A stretch of DNA of 64,000 nucleotides. Origin: Anaerolineales bacterium (GTDB lineage Bacteria > Chloroflexota > Anaerolineae > Anaerolineales > Villigracilaceae). The stretch lies in the NCBI GenBank assembly GCA_014860745.1, contig JACZJC010000052.1:1-64000 (forward strand), given 5' to 3'. Below are positions 36,222-45,662 of this stretch, piece by piece. The translations under genes and the position numbers were made by a program. The notes under the pieces were generated by a model. The model saw nothing but the letters and a program-made list of their open reading frames with translations, made no database searches and was not told the DNA's origin. Position 1 is the stretch's first letter, and every line of letters starts with the position of its first letter.

Positions 36222-38825
36222 ATGATTCCCCTTAAACTTCGCATTGCCGGCTTTTTATCTTACCGCGATCCCATTGACCTGGATTTCGAATCGTTCGAAC
36301 TGGCATGTATTTCAGGACAAAACGGCGCTGGCAAATCATCCCTGTTGGATGCGGTCACCTGGGCGTTGTTCGGTGAAAGCCGCGGTAAAAGTTTGGATGT
36401 GATCAATTTGAATCAGGATGTGAAGGCGGCCGAAGTTGCGTTGACATTTTCCTATGAAAATAACATTTACCGGGTGCAGAGGACTCTGCCGCGCGGGAAG
36501 AGCACAGTGTTGGAATTTCAGGTTTTGAATGGGAGAGGGCAAAAGGCGGAAGACGGAAGCCAGAGGGTGGATGGTGGAAAATGGAAGCCTTTAACTGAAA
36601 AGACCACCCGTGATACTCAGGCAAGAATTGAGCAGACTCTGCGTCTCGATTACGAGACCTTCATCAATGCCTCCTTTTTTTTGCAGGGCAATGCCGACCA
36701 GTTCACCCGGAAAAAAGCCAGTGAACGCAAGGCTGTGTTGAGCACAATATTAGGCTTGGAAGTATGGGATACCTACAAAGACCGCGCCGCCGAAAAAAGA
36801 AAAGCCATTGAGAACGAAGTCAATTCCATCGATGGGCGTATTGCCGAGATCGAAGCAGAACTTGCCGAAGAAGATACACGCAAGGTGCGGCTGCATGAAC
36901 TTGAATCCAACCTTCAACAATTGACCTCCGCGCGTTCCGCGCAGGAAAAGATCCTTGAAAATATCAAACAAACGGCGGCAGTCCTGGCCGAACAGCGCAA
37001 ACTCGTCGAAGCCCTTGCCAAATCACTTGGAAATTCCCAGGCCTCCCTGGCGGGCATTGAATCAAAACTGGCGGTTAAAGAATCTGAACTGGCAATAAAT
37101 GCCGACCTCGTAAGCCGGGCAAAGGAGATTGAATCCGCGTACAAAACATGGCAGAAAGCAAGAGCCGATCTGGAAAAAATGAATGAAGTCGCTGCGCAAT
37201 TCCGCGAACATGATGAAAAGCGCCAGCCCTTACTGCGCGAGATCGATGTGGAAAAGGCGAAGTTGGAGCAGGAATCTGAGGAATTGAGCAAACGGTTTTC
37301 AATCGTCAGTGAACAGTTATCAAGCGCAAGCGAATTGGAAAGCCAGATCGAAGAGGCACAAAAATCCTTGCAGGCGGCGGAGGAAAAGGTCAGCCAGCGC
37401 GCCGAACTGGAAGCGAGGCGGAATGAGACCCGTGAAAAAAATGCCGCCCTGAAAGTTGCGAACGAGACTCTCCGCCGGGAAATGGACGAGTTTAAGAGCC
37501 GCATCGATTCTCTCGAAAAAGCGGATGGAGCCGTCTGTCCATTGTGCGGGCAGGAATTGAGCGAAGCCCACCGCAAATCCACACTCAAGGAGTTGAACCG
37601 GGACGGCAAACAGAAAGGGGATCGTTTCCGCGCGAATAAGAAGGAAATCGAGGATATCGAAAAGGAGATCTCGAATGTCGAAATGAGGATCGCGCAGCTT
37701 GCCGGTGCAGAAAACGAACGCCTGACCCATTCGAATTCGATCTCACAGCTTGCCCAGCGCATCGAGTCTCTGCGCGTGCTTGCAACAGATTGGAAATACA
37801 GCGGCGAAAAACGGTTGAAGGAAATTACAAAATTACTCGAAAGCGGAAAGTTTGCCGTCGAGGCTCATAAGGAGCTTGCCAAATTAGACAAGGAACTTTC
37901 CAAACTTGGCTATGACGCATCCGCGCATGATTCAGCCCGCAAAGCGGAGGCGGAAGGCCGCGCCGTGGAAGAGGAATTCAGCAGTTTGAAATCGGCACGC
38001 GAAGCGAACAGACGCATCGAAAAAGAGATCGAGGAATTGGAAGAGGAAAGAAAAAAGAAAAAAGAGGAAGTAGCGGAACAGGAAAAAAATTATGCCGAAG
38101 CTGCAGGGATGCTCGCCAGATCCGAAGCGGGGGCTCCAAATCTTCGGGAAGCGGAGAGTAAATTATTAATCTTGCAGGAGAATGAAAACCAGGCTCGCAG
38201 CGAATTGGGCGGCGCGGAACAAAAGGTAAAAGCGCTTGCAACGCTGCGCGTCCGCAAGGCGGATTACGAAATTCAACGCGAGGAGTTGAATCAAAATATT
38301 GCCCGCCACAAAACCCTCGAACGCGCCTTCGGCAAGGACGGCGTGCCGGCCTTGCTCATTGAACAAGCTTTGCCGCAAATCGAACAAAAAGCAAACGACC
38401 TGCTCGACCGTTTGAGTGACGGTCAGATGTCCATTCGTTTTATCACCCAGGCGGAATACAAGGATAAAAAACGCGACGACCTCAAGGAAACGCTCGATAT
38501 TCAGATCAGCGATTCAGCCGGCACGCGTGATTACGAAATGTATTCAGGCGGCGAGGCCTTCCGGGTCAATTTTGCGATTCGGCTCGCGCTTTCCGAAATT
38601 CTTGCGCAAAGGAAAGGCGCGCGTTTACAAACCCTCGTCATCGACGAAGGATTCGGCTCGCAGGACGCGCAGGGAAGACAACGGCTCATCGAAGCCATCA
38701 ATCTTGTGAAAAACGATTTCGCAAAAATTCTTGTCATCACTCATCTCGATGAACTCAAAGACGCCTTCCCGAATCGCATCGAAGTCGAGAAGACCGAGCG
38801 GGGGAGTACCGTGAAAGTGATTTGA
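36222..38825 (+). CDS. sbcC: SMC-family ATPase, SbcC/Rad50-like
   Basis: SGQNGAGKSSLLDAVTWALFGESRG Walker A; zinc hook CPLCGQEL; MYSGGEAFRVNFAIRLALSEIL; LVIDEGFGSQD. Confidence 0.92.
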   Translation: MIPLKLRIAGFLSYRDPIDLDFESFELACISGQNGAGKSSLLDAVTWALFGESRGKSLDVINLNQDVKAAEVALTFSYENNIYRVQRTLPRGKSTVLEFQVLNGRGQKAEDGSQRVDGGKWKPLTEKTTRDTQARIEQTLRLDYETFINASFFLQGNADQFTRKKASERKAVLSTILGLEVWDTYKDRAAEKRKAIENEVNSIDGRIAEIEAELAEEDTRKVRLHELESNLQQLTSARSAQEKILENIKQTAAVLAEQRKLVEALAKSLGNSQASLAGIESKLAVKESELAINADLVSRAKEIESAYKTWQKARADLEKMNEVAAQFREHDEKRQPLLREIDVEKAKLEQESEELSKRFSIVSEQLSSASELESQIEEAQKSLQAAEEKVSQRAELEARRNETREKNAALKVANETLRREMDEFKSRIDSLEKADGAVCPLCGQELSEAHRKSTLKELNRDGKQKGDRFRANKKEIEDIEKEISNVEMRIAQLAGAENERLTHSNSISQLAQRIESLRVLATDWKYSGEKRLKEITKLLESGKFAVEAHKELAKLDKELSKLGYDASAHDSARKAEAEGRAVEEEFSSLKSAREANRRIEKEIEELEEERKKKKEEVAEQEKNYAEAAGMLARSEAGAPNLREAESKLLILQENENQARSELGGAEQKVKALATLRVRKADYEIQREELNQNIARHKTLERAFGKDGVPALLIEQALPQIEQKANDLLDRLSDGQMSIRFITQAEYKDKKRDDLKETLDIQISDSAGTRDYEMYSGGEAFRVNFAIRLALSEILAQRKGARLQTLVIDEGFGSQDAQGRQRLIEAINLVKNDFAKILVITHLDELKDAFPNRIEVEKTERGSTVKVI

Positions 38826-38841
38826 AGCCCCTCATTCCCGC

Positions 38842-40008
38842 ATGCCATATTTCATTGTCTCAACCGTTCTTTTTATCCTTGGCCTCATCATCATTTATTG
38901 GATACACAATCAATATCATCTTGATATCGTTGTCACGCCGGCGCCGCCCCCGGCGAACGCTCCGTTGATTTCGATTTGCATCCCTGCGCGCAATGAAGAA
39001 AATAATATTCGCAAATGTGTCGATGCCGCGCTTGGGCAAGATTATCCCAATTTCGAAGTCATCGTTTTGGATGACCGCTCCACTGATTCGACTCTTACTC
39101 AATTAAAAGAGATCGCCTTCCGCGACTCTCGCCTCTTCCCAATCAGCGGCTCAGACTTACCCGAAGGCTGGGCCGGCAAACCCCATGCTTTGTACCAGGC
39201 CTCGGCAGCTGCCCGCGGCGAGTGGCTCTGCTTTGTGGATGCAGACACCTTCCTCTCGCCACAGGCCATCTCGTCGTGTTATGCCAAGGCCCTTGAGACA
39301 GAGGCAGACCTTTTCACGGTCATGACGCGGCAGATCCTTGGGTCATTCTGGGAAAAAGTCGTCATGCCTTTGGTGATGACAGCCCTTTCGGTTGGATTCT
39401 CTCCCCGAAAAGTCAATGACCCAAACACTCGCGATGCCGTTGCGAACGGTCAGTTCATCCTGATCAAACGAAAAATTTATGATTTGATCGGCGGGCATGA
39501 AAGGGTCAAAGACCAGATCGTGGAGGATAAGGCGATCTCAGAGCAGGTGAAATGGAACGGCCATCGACTCGTCATTGCAGATGGAATGCAGCTTGTCCAC
39601 ACGCGGATGTACACATCCCTTGAAAGCATGTGGGAAGGCTGGACGAAGAATATTTATCTCGGATTACGCGATCACCCGGCTATGCTGCTGCTTGGAGCGT
39701 TTGGCGCTCTACTGGCTTTGATTGCTGCATTATTTCTGCCCATCTGGCCGTTATTGGGCTTGTATTGGTTTATTAGCGGAGGCGGTTGGCTGGCAGTTGG
39801 TGTAATGGTCAAATCGGTGATCGTCTGGGGATTTTTAATTTATGTCCGCATTCGAGTTGCGCGCGGTATGAACATTTCGGGTTGGTATGCCCTGACAACG
39901 CCGCTGGGAGCAGGAGTTTTCGCCGCCATGATGCTTACTTCAGCGTGGAAGGTGCTCTCAGGGCAGGGGGTGACCTGGCGCGGAAGGAACTATCGCCCCA
40001 AACCGTGA
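38842..40008 (+). CDS. family 2 glycosyltransferase, membrane
   Basis: ISICIPARNEENNIRKCVDAALGQDYPNFEVIVLDDRSTDST; LCFVDADTFLSPQ; QVKW. Confidence 0.9.
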   Translation: MPYFIVSTVLFILGLIIIYWIHNQYHLDIVVTPAPPPANAPLISICIPARNEENNIRKCVDAALGQDYPNFEVIVLDDRSTDSTLTQLKEIAFRDSRLFPISGSDLPEGWAGKPHALYQASAAARGEWLCFVDADTFLSPQAISSCYAKALETEADLFTVMTRQILGSFWEKVVMPLVMTALSVGFSPRKVNDPNTRDAVANGQFILIKRKIYDLIGGHERVKDQIVEDKAISEQVKWNGHRLVIADGMQLVHTRMYTSLESMWEGWTKNIYLGLRDHPAMLLLGAFGALLALIAALFLPIWPLLGLYWFISGGGWLAVGVMVKSVIVWGFLIYVRIRVARGMNISGWYALTTPLGAGVFAAMMLTSAWKVLSGQGVTWRGRNYRPKP

Positions 40009-40083
40009 CTTAAGTCTCTTGACGATTTATTGCCCGTGTTGTTATATTTTGTCAACTTGTGATATAGGTAACAGAATATAACA

Positions 40084-40656
40084 ATGTCTTTTTCATCCCT
40101 TGATCGTAAAAAGAAAATTTTGGAACTTCTGCAAAAGCAGGGCAGCGCCTCCATCCAGGAACTGGCGGGGATATTTGAAGTCTCCACGATGACGATTCAC
40201 CGCGACTTGAACAAGCTGGCCGAAGCGGGGCATATTCAAAAGAAGCACGGCGGTGTGACTCTGCCAGACATGCTTCCCGGTGTTTCGGGGGAGTTTTTGT
40301 GCGCCATGTGCAAGAAACCCGTTTCGGAACGGACGGTCTTCATCGTTCAATTTGAAAATGGGGAGCAGAAACGCGCCTGCTGTGCCCATTGCGGATTAAT
40401 GATCCAGAGTCAGTCGAAGGGTGCCTGGCAGTCTCTGACGGTGGATTATTTGCACGGTCACATGGTCAGCGCGAGCCAGGCTTTTTATGTCATGGGGAGC
40501 GAGATCAGCATTTGTTGTGTTCCGAGCGTACTAAGTTTTGGGTCGCAGCAGGAAGCGGAAAAATACCAAAAGGGGTTTGGCGGAAGTCTGATGAATATGG
40601 CTGCTGCCATCCGCCATTTGCAGGGAATGATGCATGTGCAGAAACAAGGCGCATGA
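40084..40656 (+). CDS. DeoR-type HTH regulator fused to a NosL-like domain
   Basis: N-term KKKILELLQKQGSASIQELAGIFEVSTMTIHRDLNKLAEAG; C-term CAMCKKPV...CCAHCGLMI...VDYLHGHMVSASQAFYVMGSEI...FGG. Confidence 0.8.
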   Translation: MSFSSLDRKKKILELLQKQGSASIQELAGIFEVSTMTIHRDLNKLAEAGHIQKKHGGVTLPDMLPGVSGEFLCAMCKKPVSERTVFIVQFENGEQKRACCAHCGLMIQSQSKGAWQSLTVDYLHGHMVSASQAFYVMGSEISICCVPSVLSFGSQQEAEKYQKGFGGSLMNMAAAIRHLQGMMHVQKQGA

Positions 40657-40690
40657 TTCAGAAATATCAATCAAAAAGGAAGAACAGTGT

Positions 40691-41167
40691 ATGAAAAACA
40701 AATTTATGTTTGTGCTGGTGGGATTGATGTTGTTGAGCGCGTGCGGCGCTCCAAAAAGCAATGCAATGGAGGCCAGGGATGCCTGGGCACGTGCTGGGTT
40801 GAAGGATGGAAATAGCGCGGCGTATATGCTCATCTCCAACGGCACCGCCCAGAATGATGAATTGGTCGGCGTTTCATCGGATGCTGCAAAGGCTGTTGAG
40901 ATTCACCTCAGCCAGATGGGCGCGGATGGGACAATGCAGATGCTTCCCCAGGAAGCGATCGCTTTGCCAGCCGGGGGCGAACTGGAATTAAAGCCAGGCA
41001 GCTATCATGTCATGTTGATCGGCCTTGTGAAAGACCTTAACCTTGGTGATGAAATTACCCTGACCCTGCATTTCCAAATCCATGAAGATATTACCCTGAC
41101 GGTCCCCGTGAAGGAAGCGGCAGATATGGGCGGTTCCGGTATGGATGGACACAATTCAATGCCTTAG
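40691..41167 (+). CDS. PCuAC-type copper chaperone lipoprotein
   Basis: LMLLSACG lipobox; RDAWARAGLKDGNSAAYMLISN...EIHLSQM...LELKPGSYHVMLIGL. Confidence 0.88.
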   Translation: MKNKFMFVLVGLMLLSACGAPKSNAMEARDAWARAGLKDGNSAAYMLISNGTAQNDELVGVSSDAAKAVEIHLSQMGADGTMQMLPQEAIALPAGGELELKPGSYHVMLIGLVKDLNLGDEITLTLHFQIHEDITLTVPVKEAADMGGSGMDGHNSMP

Positions 41168-41200
41168 GAATTCGCACTTTTGCCGGTGCATTCTCCTTTG

Positions 41201-41230
41201 ATGTCCCACCGGGAAAACCCGGTGGGACAT
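41201..41230. other. perfect 13-bp-stem hairpin (possible terminator without a U tract)
   Basis: ATGTCCCACCGGG AAAA CCCGGTGGGACAT. Confidence 0.7.
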
Positions 41231-41291
41231 TCTGCATTTCAGATGTAAATGGCTATCGTTAATGGCTCAGGAAAATGAAAATGGCAGGTCA

Positions 41292-41708
41292 TTAAAATAG
41301 AGAAAGCACTGCGAAAATTGCATAGGAAACCAGGCACGATGATATAACGGCGAAGGTGGTGGTCAGAATTCCTGCGGCTTTCGAGCGAATCCATCCCGCC
41401 ACGCCGATGCCTGCTAGAAATACGTAGATCGCGCCGTATAAGATCAAAAAAGCGCCGATGTTCATCAAGCCCAATTCTTCCGGTATGCGGTTAAGTTCTG
41501 CGGCAGCTGAGAAGGTCAATACGGAGACGATAAGAGAATATAGAAACATGACGGCTGCAGCCGAGAAAATGACAACCTCAGCTGTTTCCAATTTCGTTTT
41601 TTGCCCTGCAGTCAGGAATTGCACCACTGCTGAAAGTGAGAACCCCGCCAGCACGCCTGCCAGCCCCGCAAGCGCTCCGGCCTCTGCCAGATAATTTTCC
41701 AATGTCAT
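41292..41708 (-). CDS. multi-TM hypothetical protein
   Basis: Four hydrophobic segments. Confidence 0.65.
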   Translation of the reverse strand: MTLENYLAEAGALAGLAGVLAGFSLSAVVQFLTAGQKTKLETAEVVIFSAAAVMFLYSLIVSVLTFSAAAELNRIPEELGLMNIGAFLILYGAIYVFLAGIGVAGWIRSKAAGILTTTFAVISSCLVSYAIFAVLSLF

Positions 41709-41896
41709 GATCGTTCCTCCGTTCGTAATGGTAAATTTATGCGATTATAAAGTACCTTAGCCCGGATGTTGATACTGTTGGATGGTTTGGACCAATTGTC
41801 CCGTAGGGATGAGGCGCGAAAGCCAAAGGCAGGATATTTGTCACTTAATAAATCGGACAATTTTTGTTATATATAGTCTTTGTAATTCAGATTTAA

Positions 41897-41912
41897 TGTG
41901 ATAAAAGTCACA
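41897..41912. promoter_or_regulatory. CRP/FNR-type operator upstream of nrfHA
   Basis: TGTGA-TAAAAG-TCACA; TATAGT -10-like hexamer at 41934-41939. Confidence 0.65.
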
Positions 41913-41971
41913 AGTTGTTTTTGAATCTTGCTTTATAGTATGAATATGTTAATCTTTTGTGAGGTCAATCC

Positions 41972-42457
41972 ATGCCGAAAATTCCACTCATCGCCATTGT
42001 GATCGCTGTCTTCGCCATGGGGTATTTTGCACTCGTAACGGATGCCGCCTCGTATGGTGGGAACGCCCCTGAGACGTGTGCGAACTGCCATGTGATGGAC
42101 TCGCAGTATGAAAACTGGTATCACGGCGCGCATGGAGGCTGGGCAAAATGCACCGACTGCCATTTGCCGCATGATAATTTGGCGGTCTATTACGCAGAGA
42201 AAGGCAGGCAGGGTGCAAAAGATACTTTTGCATTTGTGACGGGGAATATTCCGATCGCGATCCGTGCAAGCGACAAGACCAAGAGCATTGTGCAGGCCAA
42301 TTGCGTCCACTGCCATGAAGATTCGGTGGAAAATATTGTGATGGCCGCACAGCCGTTCGACCGCTATTGCTGGGATTGTCACCGTGATGTTGCTCATACG
42401 GCACGCGGGGAATCGGGTTTTCCCTATCAAGACTCAAATCTTTATCCGATCAAATAA
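41972..42457 (+). CDS. nrfH: cytochrome c nitrite reductase small subunit (NapC/NirT family)
   Basis: CANCHVMDSQYENWYHGAHGGWAKCTDCHLPHD...CVHCH...CWDCHRDVAH; adjacent to nrfA. Confidence 0.93.
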   Translation: MPKIPLIAIVIAVFAMGYFALVTDAASYGGNAPETCANCHVMDSQYENWYHGAHGGWAKCTDCHLPHDNLAVYYAEKGRQGAKDTFAFVTGNIPIAIRASDKTKSIVQANCVHCHEDSVENIVMAAQPFDRYCWDCHRDVAHTARGESGFPYQDSNLYPIK

Positions 42458-42462
42458 GGAGA

Positions 42463-43815
42463 ATGAATTCAATGAAAAACTATACTACCTTGATCCTGGC
42501 TGGCCTTGTCATTGTTCTGGCTGTGGCGCTGGTGGGCGTTTTGACCTATGTGAAAAACCAGCCTGTCGAAACCCGTACTGTTGAATCGCTGGTTCAGATC
42601 GCAGAAATGGAACCCGATTCATCTCTGTGGGGGGTGAATTTCCCCAACCAGTACGATACCTTCCTAAAAACAAAAACCAATAATATAGACACAACCTATG
42701 CTGGTTCCTCCCAGTTCTCATGGTTGGAACGGGATCCGCGCCAGGTGATCTTGTTTGCCGGGTATCCTTTCAGCAAGGAGTACAACGATGACCGCGGTCA
42801 TGCCAACGCGCTTGAAGATGTGCGCGCCACCAAGCGCCTGAATTTGAACGATGAAGATCCCAAACATACGCCGGCTACTTGTTATTCCTGCAAATCATCC
42901 TCGAACCCAGGCTTGTGGTCGGAGCTGGGTATGGAAGCCTATGACGCCATGTCGTTCAATGAGATGACGCCGAATATCAATGAATCGATCGGATGCGCCA
43001 ACTGTCACGAAGCCGGCACCCTGCGCTTGATCGTGACCAACCCGGCACTGGAGGAAGCCTTCGAGCGCCAAGGCAAGGATTGGACCACTTTTACCCGCCA
43101 GGAAATGCGCACGGTCGTTTGTGGGAATTGCCATGTTGAATATTATTTCAAGGGCGACGGCAAGTACCTGACCTTCCCCTGGGATAAAGGCACCAAAGTG
43201 GAAGAGATCATTTCTTATTATGAAGCCTCGGGCTTTAAGGACTGGGTATACCCCGAAACCGAGACGCCGATGCTCAAGGCGCAGCATCCTGAATTTGAGT
43301 TCTTCACAGCGGATTCTACACATTATAAAGCCGGTGTTTCATGCGCCGACTGCCACATGCCCTACGTTCGCGACGGAGCAACCAAATATTCCTCCCACGA
43401 TGTTCACAGCCCGCTGCTCAATCCGGAACAGGCCTGCGGTCAATGTCACACGGACACCGATTATGTGATTGGCCGAGTTAACAGCATCCAAAAACAGGTT
43501 GCAGAAACGAAGATCGCCACAGAAGACGCGATCATCGATGCGATCAATGCCATCAAGACAGCCACCGCCGCCGGCACTGCAGATGCCGCCCTGCTCGATG
43601 AAGCCCGCAAACTGCACCGCGAAGCGCAATTCATGTGGGACTTTATCTCCGCGGAGAATAGCACGGGCTTCCACAACCCCGAATACGCGCTGGAGGTACT
43701 GGCCAAATCCACGAACCTTGCGCGCCAGGCACAGATGCTGGCCGCACAGTCTGTGGGTGATACCTCCCTGCTCGAAACAGGCACCTACTATCCTGCCGAA
43801 GGAACCGCTCCATAA
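42463..43815 (+). CDS. nrfA: ammonia-forming cytochrome c nitrite reductase
   Basis: CYSCK active-site haem plus CANCH, CGNCH, CADCH, CGQCH. Confidence 0.95.
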   Translation: MNSMKNYTTLILAGLVIVLAVALVGVLTYVKNQPVETRTVESLVQIAEMEPDSSLWGVNFPNQYDTFLKTKTNNIDTTYAGSSQFSWLERDPRQVILFAGYPFSKEYNDDRGHANALEDVRATKRLNLNDEDPKHTPATCYSCKSSSNPGLWSELGMEAYDAMSFNEMTPNINESIGCANCHEAGTLRLIVTNPALEEAFERQGKDWTTFTRQEMRTVVCGNCHVEYYFKGDGKYLTFPWDKGTKVEEIISYYEASGFKDWVYPETETPMLKAQHPEFEFFTADSTHYKAGVSCADCHMPYVRDGATKYSSHDVHSPLLNPEQACGQCHTDTDYVIGRVNSIQKQVAETKIATEDAIIDAINAIKTATAAGTADAALLDEARKLHREAQFMWDFISAENSTGFHNPEYALEVLAKSTNLARQAQMLAAQSVGDTSLLETGTYYPAEGTAP

Positions 43816-43831
43816 GTTGTTATTGAATCCG

Positions 43832-43866
43832 ACACCCCGTCCACCACCGGACGGGGTGTTTTTTAT
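43832..43866 (+). terminator. Rho-independent terminator after nrfHA
   Basis: ACACCCCGTCC..GGACGGGGTGT TTTTTATT. Confidence 0.85.
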
Positions 43867-43918
43867 TCTCTGCGGAACATTTTCTATGATATGGTCGTTA
43901 GTATAACAAGGAGAAAAT

Positions 43919-44368
43919 ATGAAAAAGCTATTCTTACTGGTGATTGTCTTTGTCCTTGCGGCCTGTTCTGCACAGCCATCCTCTGAGTTCGATAATAATA
44001 TGTCCAAATGGGAGAAAGCCGGCATTTCCCATTACCGCTATGTCCTTTTTATCAGCTGCTTTTGCCCGTTCACAGAGGATATGCCATTGACCATCGAAGT
44101 GAAAGATGGAGTGGTAATTTCGATGACCCGTTCCGATGGAACCCCGGTCAGCCCAACAGACCCATCCTATGGTACCTACGAAACATACTCGACGATCGAC
44201 CGCATCTTTCTTAATCTGAAAGCTGACCTGACAGGAGAAGCAGATGAAGTGGCTGTGACATACGACTCCGCCTACGGCTTCCCCCTCAGCATTTCGGTCG
44301 ACCAGATCAAGGAAGCAATCGACGATGAGCTTTACATCCAAATCACCGAGTTCGTCGTTTTGGAATGA
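43919..44368 (+). CDS. hypothetical lipoprotein (DUF6174-like)
   Basis: LVIVFVLAACSAQP; WEKAGISHYRYVLFISCFCPF...VEVKDGVV pattern. Confidence 0.65.
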   Translation: MKKLFLLVIVFVLAACSAQPSSEFDNNMSKWEKAGISHYRYVLFISCFCPFTEDMPLTIEVKDGVVISMTRSDGTPVSPTDPSYGTYETYSTIDRIFLNLKADLTGEADEVAVTYDSAYGFPLSISVDQIKEAIDDELYIQITEFVVLE

Positions 44369-44371
44369 ACG

Positions 44372-44403
44372 AAAAAGCGGCCTGCAAATGGCCGCTTTTT
44401 ATT
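44372..44403 (+). terminator. Rho-independent terminator
   Basis: AAAAAGCGGCC TGCAAAT GGCCGCTTTTT. Confidence 0.8.
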
Positions 44404-44418
44404 TATCCGGCAATCCGA

Positions 44419-45096
44419 TCAATGCATCCACTGTTCGAAAATTTCATGGTCGGCGATTTGAATACGCCTATCCTCAACCTTGATCGCGCCGCTGCGCTCC
44501 AATTCCTTCATCGAGCGAGCCACCACTTCGCGGACGGTTCCCAGCCTGGCGGCGAGTTGTTCCTGCGTCCAATGCGGCACGGATTTTTCCTGCGGCAGTT
44601 CGGCGATCAATCTCGCGAGGCGGTGGGTAACCTGATAGAACGCCATCTCGCTGACCATCTTCACCATCCCGCGCAGCATCCGCCCGAAATTTGCAAGTAC
44701 TTTTTGCGCGAACGCAGGATGCGCCATCACCAATTCATGCAGTTTCCTTCCGTCGATCACCCATACGCGGCAGGTTTCCAATGCCTCCACATTGACGGGG
44801 TTCGGACCTTCGTCGAATGCGGGGACTTCAGCAAAGGTATCTCCCTCCTGCAAGATGCGGACGATGTATTGCCGGCCCTGCGGCGAAAGTTTAAAGATCT
44901 TGGCGCTGCCTTGCTCAATAATATACAACCCGTCACAGGGGTCGCCTTCCCAGAACAAAACATCTCCGCGCTGGTATTCGCAGAGATGCATATGTTCGGC
45001 AATGTCCTTCAATAATTTTTCAGAAAGGTCATCAAAATATTCGTTTCCCCGCAGGACCTTAATGCGTGCGCCTACGCTTGATTCTATCGGTTTCAT
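44419..45096 (-). CDS. Crp/Fnr family transcriptional regulator
   Basis: cNMP-like fold GDVLFWEGDPCDGLYIIEQGSAKIF; HTH WTQEQLAARLGTVREVVARSMKELERSGAI. Confidence 0.93.
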   Translation of the reverse strand: MKPIESSVGARIKVLRGNEYFDDLSEKLLKDIAEHMHLCEYQRGDVLFWEGDPCDGLYIIEQGSAKIFKLSPQGRQYIVRILQEGDTFAEVPAFDEGPNPVNVEALETCRVWVIDGRKLHELVMAHPAFAQKVLANFGRMLRGMVKMVSEMAFYQVTHRLARLIAELPQEKSVPHWTQEQLAARLGTVREVVARSMKELERSGAIKVEDRRIQIADHEIFEQWMH

Positions 45097-45104
45097 GCAT
45101 GGAA

Positions 45105-45614
45105 TTATAACTCACCAAGCAGAACCTTGTCGGTACCGCGATTTATCTCCCATGGATAGACAATGAATGCATCCGTTATGGCCGCATAATAATCCGGGCG
45201 CACGCTGCCAAATAAATTCCGGTAGGGATTGAAATGCAGCACGCAGGTTTCGGGGAAACCGCCCGCCGCGGAGACGCGGTTCTTCACCGAGGTGATCGTG
45301 CGCCCCGAACCCCAGACGTCATCCACGATCAATGTGGGGCGTCCGCGCACTTTGTCATCGGCGGGGAATTGAATGAACTCCGGCCAGACCATGAGATTGG
45401 ATTTTTCAGTCTTCGATTGTGCGGGAAAATCCACAGCGGCAGTGAGGATGTGGGTGATATCCATGGCTTCGGCAAGCATGCCGCCGGGAATGATCCCGCC
45501 GCGCGTGATCAACACCATTGCGGTAAATTCACGGCGGAACTGGGGGAGGAGATGGTCTATTAATTTATCCAACTCTTCCCACGAGATCATTTCACGGCGG
45601 GGTTCTGAAGACAT
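45105..45614 (-). CDS. phosphoribosyltransferase
   Basis: ITRGGIIPGGMLAEAMDI; TLIVDDVWGSGRTI. Confidence 0.85.
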   Translation of the reverse strand: MSSEPRREMISWEELDKLIDHLLPQFRREFTAMVLITRGGIIPGGMLAEAMDITHILTAAVDFPAQSKTEKSNLMVWPEFIQFPADDKVRGRPTLIVDDVWGSGRTITSVKNRVSAAGGFPETCVLHFNPYRNLFGSVRPDYYAAITDAFIVYPWEINRGTDKVLLGEL

Positions 45615-45662
45615 GAAGTTGCTACCTTGTGGCTGGTAATTTGTCAGTGAGGCGAATGCCGA

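Noticed and set aside
36914-37762. 282-aa minus-strand Ser/Phe-rich ORF
   Set aside because: Antisense to the coiled-coil region of the SbcC-like gene; composition explained by the complement of Glu/Lys/Ala codons.
36222-38825. Missing adjacent sbcD as an anomaly
   Set aside because: sbcD may lie elsewhere in the genome; absence within one window is not evidence.
41201-41230. Perfect hairpin as a clear intrinsic terminator or riboswitch
   Set aside because: Stem is perfect, but no U tract follows and no aptamer-like conserved sequence is present; kept only as a generic hairpin.
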